NCBI GenBank assembly: GCA_029721435.1
Contig: CM056583.1
Location: forward strand, 53,981,620-54,045,619
Direction: 5' to 3'
DNA: 64,000 bases
Source: Gymnothorax reevesii
Taxonomy: Eukaryota; Chordata; Actinopteri; Anguilliformes; Muraenidae
Positions within the stretch are counted from its first letter, which is position 1, and every line of letters starts with the position of its first letter. Below the pieces are notes generated by a model. It saw only the letters and a list, made by a program, of their open reading frames with translations. It was not told where the DNA came from and made no database searches. Both the position numbers and the translations under genes were made by a program. Below are positions 54,323 through 64,000 of the stretch, piece by piece.

Positions 54323-55931
54323 CACTGAACAAAAATATTAATGCAACACTTCTTATTGTGAGAAATATGACCATGTTCAGAAGCTTGTACTTTCATTGAA
54401 TGTTGACAGATTGTATGACCATATTGCAATACATTTCGATCAATGGTTTAACCCATTTATGCCTGAATTTTCATTTTTTACTTTTTTATGTTATTATACT
54501 TCAAAATACCACTCTAATAGTCATTCAAACAGGACACTTTTTCTTAACAGTCCTCATGTGAGGACGCTAGGCATAAATGGGTTAAAAACACAAACAAGAA
54601 TCTTGCGATGGCGTGATGATAAAGGGGATGGGGTCTATTGTCCAAATTTCACAAACCAATATTGGGTATATCTGCCTTTGGCCTGCTGCATTGCTACAGA
54701 TCTCAGCAGTGTGGACTGTAACAAATGGTCAATGGTGACTTGGTGGACATGTTCCCACTTCTCTTCAAGAGCTGTGTGGAGTTGGCGGTATTGGCTGAAA
54801 ATGGAAACCAATGACAAACTCATTGCTTGACATCCCAAAGATGCTGGAAGGGGGACAAATCCGAGGAATAAGCCTGCCATTCAAGCACACAAATGTTTTC
54901 AGGCTCAAGGAATTCTGTGCATGCGCAGGTGACTTGGGTCTGGCATGGTCATGCTGGATGGTTATTGTTTTGAAGGATGAATGGTAGGACGATAGCCAGC
55001 AGCATCTCATCGTGAAGTCACACTGCTTTCGAGTTGCTGTTCATCAACTGCAGTTGGGTGCAATGTCCTTGGAATATTCCCACCCAAACAAGCACTCCAC
55101 CACCATGTCGCACCTTGCACACCACAATGATGTCAGCATAACAATCCTCCGTCTATCCGCTCTGTGAAGTTAGAAACGTGACTGGTCTGTAAAGAAAACC
55201 GTCCTCCATTGTGCCATTGGCCATCAAACGTGTCTATTCACTCAGTCGAGCCAATTTTTTCATCGAGCTGAGGAGAGGTCCAATCCACAAAGGGCAAAGG
55301 ACGCAAAGATATGGACTTCCTGGAGATTATTTTTCATTGTTTCAGCAAAAATGGGGTGATGGTGGGGATCAGCTGTCTCATCTGCAGTGGGAGTTACTGG
55401 TCTCCGACAATCACAGAGATAAAGAGTCCAGATATGGCCGTCTTGGGTGGGGGTTGTCACACATGGTCGTCATGCATGCGGGCGGTCTGCTGTCTTGCCT
55501 CATTCCTCAAAAAGCTGTTTTATGCGACTTATTGTTAAAACATGGACATTGAGAGCCCTTTCAACATCCCTGAGAAACATTCCGGCATTGAGCATGCCAA
55601 TGGCTCGCTCTCTGATGGCTCAAGTCATTTATGGCATTTTGAACAATAGCAGAACTGGGACCTGAGAGGTGGCCTTTTATTGACCAGAGTATAGGATGTG
55701 CCTGGAATGACTGTACCTGATTTCAATAGCTCTGGATCAGGCCCCACCTGTCTGACAGGCCAATTTTGACAAAGGGCATGAACTTGACAATGATATGGAG
55801 AAGGTGACTGAAATGCGCACAGATCAGTGGCACACAACCTTGGTCACATAAATAAACCCAAGTCAACCTCAGAAATAATTATGCAAAATATTGAAATGGC
55901 TAAACTGTTGCTTTTATATTTTTGTTCAGTA
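54323..55931 (-). mobile_element. Tc1-like transposon, degenerate, both ends visible
   Basis: The left end CACTGAACAAAAATATTAATG and right end TATATTTTTGTTCAGTA are inverted repeats between TA dinucleotides (54321-54322, 55932-55933). Minus-strand fragments around 55460-55260 align with the transposase at 29002-29499 (GLDLSSARRKNWL versus GLDLTAV). The gene is badly frame-broken. Confidence 0.8.
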
Positions 55932-56187
55932 TATGTCTTTTGGCTCCAGAGAGATTTTCCATTTTTTTTGTGCAAAAAAGGCTCTTTTGGTAGTAAAGGT
56001 TGCCGATTCCTCATGACATTTGGGATCAATTATGCATCACTCAATAATGCATCACTTATTTTGAGTGCATTTGCCCATGCATCCACACTTTATTTTCTCC
56101 CCGAGGGAGACATATCTGTGCACATTGCCTCCTGTGCATGCCAGTTGGCTAAGTTTTCATTTATTTTTAATACTGTATGAAAAACAT

Positions 56188-56300
56188 TTGAAGAGTTTGT
56201 TTCCAAAATGGAATTAACCCATTTTACTCATTTTGAGAAAATCTGCGTTTTATATGTTGGCACCTATTGCATTTTATAGAACAACACAAACTTTGACCAT
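56188..56300. repeat. Partial copy of GAAGAGTTTGTTTCCAAAA repeat
   Basis: Direct partial copy of the left part of the 56572-57772 element ('ttgaagagtttgtttccaaa', 'ttggcacctattgcatttta'). Confidence 0.6.
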
Positions 56301-56571
56301 TCTACTCCACCACACTTACACATACACTGTACATCCTCAACATTGAATTCCTCCTCAAGATAAACAGAGCTATCCAGCACAAGGAACCCTCCAGTCCTGT
56401 TCCATTCGGAATAACTCTCATTGTCTTAGTCCATATCACATTTCCGTCTCGTAAATGTAACCTAAGCACTTCGGGTTGGTTTTGGAAGTCTTTTTTCAAT
56501 GTATTCACGTCATTCAGCTGCGCATAGTTGACAGAAAATGACTCAATTTGCCGTTACGTAAGGGTTTAAAT

Positions 56572-57772
56572 GAAGAGTTTGTTTCCAAAACGCAATATAT
56601 TCATTTTACTCGATTTGAGTAAATCAGCTTTTTCTATTTTGGTGCCTATTGTATTTTATCGAAGAACACAAAGGTTAAACATGACCAAAAATGCACCTTA
56701 TAATATGAATTTCTGAAAATGGATTTTTGCACCATGGGTAATGGCAGGTACACATGGTACGATTTTAGCATCTTATAAGACCATTGCATGACACACTATG
56801 CGACTTTGATCTAATAAACTTTGGTACAACGTCAAGTTTGATGTGTGCAGACTGTACGATGGCCCTTTACTGAATCGCAGGTTACGACGTAAGTCAATAT
56901 GCAACATCATTGGCGTACGGAATCCATCTGCGCTACCATTTTCATTGTATTCACTGTTATTTTAGCTCTGTGCCAGCTGAATGGTAACGTAAGACACGGA
57001 TAAGATAACGTGCAGCTAATGTGGTTATTCAATCAACAGTTCTTGCAATAATGACACGATGAACCATCTACACGACAGTGAAAATAAAAATGCTTTTTGA
57101 AGAATTGTTCTGTAAGGTTAATGGTTCATTGCCTTCAAAAGCCGATGGGTTGGCAAGTTGTATTTGTGAAATGTTTTAATGCTCGTTCTCTTCAAGAATG
57201 CTATATATTGAACTGGTTTGTACTTTATTTATTTTATTCAGTTCGCACGGCATGGCAAACATGAAGGATTGTATGCAATTAAATGCCCGTTAAAATCTAA
57301 TGCCATGTGACCGTGATTTAACTCCAATGTGAGTCACTGTCGGCATCAGTTAATGCGTAATCTATAAATTATTCTGTTAATCATTTATTTTTTTAAAATA
57401 AAATAATCATATTATTTCTTGCTGCATTTGTATTGGCTGATTAGTAGACGTAGGTCGTAGCAGCTGTCACACTGTGAGATAGTCATCCTAAATTTCTGAC
57501 ACCGTCAGAATTTAATCTCAGGTTACCTTTGGTCGCAACACGCTGACAACGGCCGTCCTTGAATCTGTCTCACAGTGTGATGTAAGACCACCGTTTTAGA
57601 GCAACGACAAAAGATTTCTCCACGTTTCTCCTACGATGGTCATCTTTCGTCAGGGACGGCCCAAAATCGTGTAGTGTGTACCGGCCATAAGAAGCAAAGG
57701 GCTATCGCTTGATGGTATTAACTCAATTTTTGTAATTTTGGCACTTATTGCATTTTGGAAACAAACTCTTCA
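56572..57772. mobile_element. MITE with GAAGAGTTTGTTTCCAAAA ends, split by a Harbinger-type element
   Basis: Left end GAAGAGTTTGTTTCCAAAA and right end TTTTGGAAACAAACTCTTC are inverted repeats. The original element was about 250 bp; 946 bp of another element (56742-57687) sits inside it. The internal phrase 'tattgtattttatcg' is shared with the 56188 copy. Confidence 0.7.
56742..57687. mobile_element. Harbinger-type non-autonomous element (TAA target)
   Basis: Ends TGGCAGGTACACA and TGTGTACCGGCCA are inverted repeats that continue in ACGATTTT / AAAATCGT. TAA flanks both sides (56739-56741, 57688-57690), the 3-base target of PIF/Harbinger transposons. No transposase was recognised. Confidence 0.75.
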
Positions 57773-58127
57773 AATACCCTTTTGAGGGTTCAATCAATGT
57801 ATTTCAATTACTGTGGAAAGTTTATGTCAATCAGTAGATACCTTCGGGGATTTTCATGTGTGTTTGAACTACATATAACTCCTTTATGCAGATAAGCCTG
57901 AGAAAGCGTTGAAGTGACTGGATTTCAGAGAGAGAATGTATTAGGATTTATGTATCCACTGAATAATTTGAACGATGAATCTACGCGTAAATCAATAGTA
58001 GAGAATCATGCATTTTTAATATCTGATGAATATAATCAATAGTAGAATGATAGTGGAATGTAGAATAGTGCCATTCCACGAGAGACTGCCATTCTCTGGA
58101 TGCACAGTCCCTTTGAGGTTCATTACA

Positions 58128-58531
58128 GCATTTGTAAAATCTCAATGGTAGTATTTTCAGTGTAGATGATATTCAACATCAAAAGTTCAAAAATTTCACC
58201 CTCAGGGGGTGCTGTTTGCTGGTTACAAGTACTGGCTATCCCCAGCAATGTACCAATGAATTTTTTTTTTTTTATTGTGATGCACACAGCTAGTTTTCTG
58301 AGAAAATGAAGAGCTTGGTTTGGTACTATGCTGGGTATATAGCTTTCTGATTAAAGGTGGCACTTTAAAGAGCTAATGTTCTACCGACCTAATATTCCGT
58401 ATTCCCAGACATATACCAAAGTTCCGCCCTTTGAAATATATGAATTACATGCACAGTTATACATAAAATTTGTGATCCCTGTGGCATAAAACTCTATTGG
58501 TTATAAACTGGTGGTGATTGTGAGCGTTACA
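58128..58531 (+). repeat. Left arm of a 2-kb inverted repeat
   Basis: Mirrors 59787-60200. Examples are 'atttgtaaaatctcaatggtag' (58133), 'ggctatccccagcaatgtacc' and 'tggtggtgattgtgagc' (58510). Roughly 400 bases per arm, moderately diverged. Confidence 0.75.
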
Positions 58532-59371
58532 AACACACAATGCATGAATTATCACCATGCACGGGTACAGCCAAGTCAGAAATGTACAGCAAGTTATAAA
58601 ACATGACCAGTCCAAAAATAAAAAAATCCAAAAAAACAACTAATGTAAAAGGAGTATCACCATAAGTACAGATACAGACATGCATCAACAGTTTACATAC
58701 ACTTCTATGAAATAACAGTCCACGATTTGAACTCTGAAAAAGAATCTTAGTCACGCAACTGTGTACATGACAACAGAGTGTTAAGTACTAAAGTTAAAAA
58801 TGTTTTATACTTTTCATGTTATCCAAAGTGAAATGACATCAACCCAGCATGTGACTTGCTCTATCCCACAGTCTGTTTTTGGAATTGGACTGTGGGTTGG
58901 GGGCACCTGGTGGTGCATGCCAGTGGTGCTTCTTGGCCTTGGCCCTGAGCAGCTATCCAAGGCCTTCTTCATTCGATCTGGGTCGATGTTACCCTGGGAG
59001 CCAGTTGAGCCCAAGGCAACCCTACTACACTAGATCCTGGGTCTCTACAGGGCGGTTTAAGGCCCTTTGATAGTGACCTTGTCTGTCTCTGAATTAAATA
59101 GCTGGCTACAGCCTATACGGCACAATAGTTGTGTCAACACCCACAGCTTGGTACGCACCAAAATGGGAAGTCTGAAAAAGAAACCACACCCACCCATCCA
59201 GTGTGCATCCTGTAGGCCAGACATCATGGGCTGCTGTAAGGAATGAAGGCATGCAAGTTACCACTACAAATGAACTGCCCTTATCTTGGCAGGCTGCTGC
59301 TTGCTTACTACGAACTCTGTGAACTTTTTCAGGACAACCACTCGCTCGACGCAACAGCTGAGCCCTTTTTA
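58532..59371. other. Loop of the long inverted repeat
   Basis: Sequence between the arms. Positions 58860-59130 look once-coding (GC-richer) but I cannot assign a family. A hairpin-headed repeat occupies the right part of the loop. Confidence 0.3.
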
Positions 59372-59617
59372 TTACCCCTCAGCCCGAAAAAATTCGGGCT
59401 GTGGGGTAATGCCGTCATGCGCAGCGTCCGTTCGTCCATCCGTCAGTCCACAATTGCATTCCGTGCATTTTTTGGTGTTGATGTTGGGGGTGGGTGGCTA
59501 CACAACCCTATCGATTTTCCTTGCACTCCAATATCTAATATGACTGCCGCGGCTGCCATCTTGAATTTGGATCCACGGCTGAGGGGTAACGCCCGCTTTG
59601 CAGAGCTATTTTTCTTA
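59372..59617 (+). repeat. Hairpin-headed repeat (TTACCCCTCAGCC type)
   Basis: The head hairpin has arms CAGCCCGAA / TTCGGGCTG inside TTACCCC...GGGGTAA (59372-59408). It is followed by GCGTCCGTTCGTCCATCCGT. It contains GCTGCCATCTTGAA, shared with the ACCTCCGCC family. The inverted arm GGCTGAGGGGTAA is at 59577-59589. Confidence 0.8.
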
Positions 59618-59786
59618 CCTAAGCACCCTGCCCTTGGGAAATCCTAGAATTAACACTGAAGCCTGCTCAGTAATTCTAATAGCAAAGGAAAAATGCTGAG
59701 CATTTGTTATTTTCTGAAAACGCACAAACACTACAAAACTGTACACTGTGCTGACTACTGGTAAGATTCTTGCATTTTGACACAAT

Positions 59787-60200
59787 GCTACGATCACCAC
59801 CAGGCATTCTTTTCCCAGTTACAACCAATCCAGCTTTATACCCAATATACATAAAATACAAACTTTATGTATAACTGTACATGTACTTTATATATGTCAA
59901 AAGACAGAATTTTGTTATACGTCTGGGAATATGGAATATTAGGTCAGTAGAAGTTTAGCTCCTTAAGACTGCCACCTTAGGTCGGATAGCGATCCACCCA
60001 GCATAGTGCGAAGCTAAACTTCACTTTCAGAGAAAACTAGTTGTGTGTATCGCAATTCAAAAACAACTTCTTTGGTACATTGCTGGGGATAGCCAGTATT
60101 TGCATCCAACCTCCAGCGCCCCCTGGGGGTGAAATTTTCCAACTTTTGATGTTGAAGAGCATCTACACTGAAAATACTACCATTGAGATTTTACAAATGT
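59787..60200 (-). repeat. Right arm of the 2-kb inverted repeat
   Basis: Inverted partner of 58128-58531, including 'ggtacattgctggggatagcc' (60073) and 'ctaccattgagattttacaaat'. Together the arms could be the long ends of one DNA element or two inverted copies of one repeat. Confidence 0.75.
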
Positions 60201-62463
60201 ACCCCAAGGGGACTACAGGTCTGTACCCAGTGAACTTTAGATTTGCCATCTTGCTGGGTAAACAAAATAATGCCACCTAAGCATAGGTACAATCTACCAT
60301 GAAATGGTCCGTTTTGAGTTTTCTTCCAACTTTGGCTCTGTCTGGCTTGAAAGTGCAGATATTACCAAAGAAATGCTTGGTAAGTAAACACATAATAAAT
60401 CATTCTAGATTGGTATATGTCTGTGATATTATTTTATTCCCATTTCCATTTTCAATTTTTATCGTTATTTTTCAAATAATTCTGGCTCAATAACGTAGTT
60501 ACCCAGTTTGGCGTTGAAGTGGTACTGATGTCTAACTGGACCTGAAGTGTCACAGGTCATAATAAAAGTATAACATGTTTGGTCCTGTGTATCCTTAAAT
60601 CATGATAGTTCATATAAAATGCGGTGTCAACAGCAAAACTGAGCCACTTCAGCGGCTTCCAGGTGGTGCCACCGGCAGGCAGTGAGATACAGATCTAAAA
60701 ATGTGGATTTTTCTGTGAGACGCCCGTATCTACCTCTGTGCCAAGTTTCATTCAATTCCAGGGGCTCAACTCATCAACTTCTTCAAAAAGTGCCAGTTTC
60801 TCACAGAATGGCTTTTAATACCATGTTGAATATTTGCCTCAGAAAAGATTTTTTTTCACTACTTAATTGGGATACCTTTGGGCTATTATACATGAAATAA
60901 TTTGTCCCAAGAGATCATTTTTATGAACTGCTGGATAGATACTATGGGCAAGTATATTAGGCAGTTTGAACATCAGGCTTGGCTGAGGAGTTTAATTCAT
61001 ACAATTCCTGGGAACAGGGATGGGACTTAACTCATCCATAATCTAAATTGTTTACAGGCACCACTTCTTCTTAAATATTTGATAAACGTCTCAGGTGTAC
61101 GACCTACTGAAAGCATAGTGTAACTACATGCCTAAATTAAGCAGCTCCAAGTTCGTGGGCATCTATATCTGCGCACACAATTTAATGATAAGTCAGTTAG
61201 TAAACACTCCAGACAACAAAATGCACATACAGTACACAAGAACTGAAAAAGTAGGTTCTTCAGAAAATGTTCCCTTTAAGCCCCATTTATTCTTGCTGAT
61301 GGTAGTGCATGGACATTGCAAGCTCATTTTCCTTTGCCTAGGTGTGGCAGAATGCTGCCCATCTGTCTGGGATGCTTATTAAGTCAGATTATGGCTGTGG
61401 AAATTAATTTTGCAATTCCAATAAACACATCTTTGGTGATAGTCTTAGAATACCTGGAGTGGAACCAACTGATATTGTTACATACAGTTATAAATTTATG
61501 CATGTACATATTTTAGATGTAAAATATACTTGTTGATTGTACAACTGCCTTTCTTCCAACATAAAATCACATTATCCTTATTTTCTAACCTGGACTCCTT
61601 CCTTTATTATATAGTTTGCCCGCAATTTCTCCTCACTTTGACAGATCTTCGGGTACACTGATGCAATTGTTGCATCCTCTGTTACAATTCAGACCCTGAA
61701 AAGTGTCGCCCTCTTCTCACAAAATCCAAAAACCCTGGTAGTACTGTGATTTTATATCTTTCTTGTAGTGTCTGTTATGTACTCACCTGGGGAGCTTGAT
61801 TTGAGTTTTCATATTTAAATTCAGACTAGGAAAGTGTGCTTGCTTTTGGATTGCTTGCTTGTGCTTACATTCATATGGTTTGAACACAAATTGCTTTGAT
61901 AAATACTGTTTTAACAGTACAAAAATAAGCAATCTGCACCTGCAAAAAAAAAAAAAACTTGACATCTCCTGTCATGGCTTCTGGAAAGATTGGAATTTCT
62001 CAACTATTCCTGGGGAACCTGGTGTTAATTCTTGTATCACATTTTCATAATTATGTCACACCTGGAATCATGCATTGGAGCAAAATTCTACTGCATTGTA
62101 AATTGATATTAAGGTTATTTATTTGAGAGTTGTATATTGATGATTTACATTGAAAATAATGCAGTTGTTCTAATTTTCCCAGTTCCAGAAGAGATACCCA
62201 CCCCTCCCCTCAAAGAGATCCACATACAGCCAACCCCTTAAACCCCTACCCACCCGCCACTTCTTTATGCTCTCATTTGCATAAACATGAGTAATTTATG
62301 AATAATAAATGGTCTTTGCATTCAGGGGGAATTATGCATTTGCATATCACTGTCGCATAACAGTTTTTTCAGTGTGCTGTGCTATCACCAAGCTCTTAAA
62401 ACCTGTAAAAATCAAGGACGACATTTAAATAGGTAAGCATTTATTTTTCTCTGTCTCTGCTGT
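60201..62463. other. Intergenic sequence, nothing recognised
   Basis: No exon, transposon end or hairpin head was recognised. Confidence 0.3.
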
Positions 62464-62488
62464 TGTCTCTCTCTCTCTCTCACACATG

Positions 62489-62533
<45 letters not shown>

Positions 62534-62575
62534 ACATGCACACTGCCACTTGCTCTTGCTCTCTCTCTCTCTCTA
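62464..62575. repeat. Compound (CT)n(AC)n(CT)n microsatellite
   Basis: CT run 62464-62480, AC run mainly 62492-62528, CT run about 62560-62574. Confidence 0.9.
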
Positions 62576-64000
62576 TGCTTGAGTATTTCAATTGCCTTCA
62601 ATTGTCATTTTATTGAGCTTCACAGATGTGGTTTGAGATATTGCTGTATTTTTACCAGGATGGGGCTTGCAGTATTTTGATATGGTATTACATATGCCAG
62701 TATTTAAAATACCCATAGCGTCCGTGACCCCATTTTATGCAATTTGCATAAACATGAAGCACTGCTGAATTATTGATGAGTGCTCCAAAGGCATATCCGA
62801 GTGTGTGTCCCCAGTTTTGTCTGCGTGAGTGTGTATGTGTGCTTTTGGATTACTGGTGCAGTCGCCTGAATGTTTTACATTTGAAGTTAGCATGGAATAA
62901 TGAACGATACATGTGGAAAACCATCTCCGCATTCAACGCAGAACACATGAATTGTGTTAACCTGGAAGAGGGCAGTATGCTCATTTGCTTCTGATTCCTT
63001 GAAGATTTGTTTAATATTGAATGATTTGTGTTTGGAATTCCAGAATTTACAGTTATTGTCTGTACTGGCTGTCATTGGTGGGGGATGGGACACTCCGGGT
63101 CAAATTGTATTTTATTTGAAGGATACCGTTTGTGGATGCTGGCGGACTTTTTCTTTGATGACAAAATGATTTCCTCATATGCTATGTTTGACACCTCACA
63201 CTCATCCCACGTTATTTACATTATACATCCATCTTGTATTGCAGTATTCCTATCTCAGCGCTGCCACTGGTCCAGCTCAGCTACCTTTTGTGTTTAAGAG
63301 ACTGATTTGAAAAATGCACTCATACATAGCTGAGGATTTGAAATAAGGCACTATTGACGTTCCTTGGCATTATATGCATGCAGACAATACTTATATAAAG
63401 CAACATTAAGCAATTTCTGATCACTAGATGGTCCCAAAAGCACCAACTCTGTTTGTAAATAAACAAACCTACTCCTCCCTCCCCCACTCTCCTTGGGACT
63501 CGAGGAGGCTGTGCTTTTGGTGCTGCATCGCACAGACTGTGCTTGATGCATGCTCTCATTGGCTTGCCTTGGTCAGGGTCATCTTGTTGCATTTTGAAAA
63601 GGATAGAGAAAGCAAAATCTAAAAAGTTGTTCATTGACCTAATCTTTGTCTTAATCCCAAGATTAAACATAAAGGAGACCCAACACGTAATTCTAACTTA
63701 AATCTGAGATAATTGTTTTATTTTTTGTGATCATCGATTGATGACGATAATCTTAGATTTTTACTCCTTGTAGCTGCTGGTGGCTACAACCATGACTATG
63801 CATCCCAGCAGATGATAAAATTACTTTTACCTGGCTGTGCATTAATTCTGAAATTGATCAACATTACCAGTCATGGCCAATGCAGCATGGGAATGTTAGC
63901 TCGCTAACGGCGGCATGCCAGCTACCATCCACATCCAGTCACATTGATAGCTGAAGAATTGAAAAAGATGAGAATATTACCAAGTAGGAATCCACGTCTG
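62576..64000. other. Intergenic sequence to window end
   Basis: No host exon recognised. Positions 63390-63560 (with 'ctagatggtcccaaaagcacc') look like part of an old fish repeat, but ends could not be placed. Confidence 0.3.

Noticed and set aside
62486..62680. His/Thr-repeat open frame
   Set aside because: Translation of the (AC)n microsatellite.
42219..64000. CCNH (cyclin H), the usual neighbour of RASA1 in mammals
   Set aside because: No cyclin-box or C-terminal cyclin H exon could be found on either strand in the downstream 21 kb.

Overview
This is eukaryotic, vertebrate DNA, most likely from a ray-finned fish. It is AT-rich, has long introns with GT..AG borders, and is full of Tc1-like and hAT transposons typical of fish genomes. 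One host gene is recognisable: RASA1 (p120 RasGAP, fish rasa1). It lies on the plus strand with 24 coding exons between 6979 and 42218. The exons splice in frame into about 869 residues: SH2, SH3, SH2, PH, C2 and RasGAP domains, ending at a stop codon. The large Gly/Pro-rich first exon of vertebrate RASA1 is not here, so positions 1-6978 are the end of intron 1. All splice sites and phases agree and no coding exon is damaged.

Almost everything else is mobile-element debris, often nested. It includes two Tc1-like copies with both ends and TA target sites (9033-10649 and 34257-35851); further Tc1-like pieces at 3831-5150, 28920-29545, 38005-39300 and 54323-55931; three hAT-type elements with 8-bp target duplications (11703-13221, 15215-17468, 26994-28128); a TTAA-flanked element with an open 77-codon exon (19572-20760); a THAP-containing element (39360-41753); a TAA-flanked Harbinger-type element (56742-57687); and a tRNA-like SINE (45070-45370).

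The most interesting signal is a set of about 13 short repeats (95 bp to 1.5 kb) that share an architecture but little primary sequence. Each starts with a GC-rich hairpin, followed by a TCYGTC-rich run. The first arm of that hairpin reappears inverted near the 3' end, often followed by a second small hairpin and a T-rich TAGTT-like terminus. Each copy's 3' arm matches its own 5' hairpin and not those of other groups. Several carry internal tandem units with nuclear-receptor half-sites or YY1-like motifs.

Downstream of the RASA1 stop (42218) there is a probable 3' UTR with an AATAAA at 43020. From there to 64000 I see no convincing host exon, only repeats, microsatellites and unrecognised sequence.
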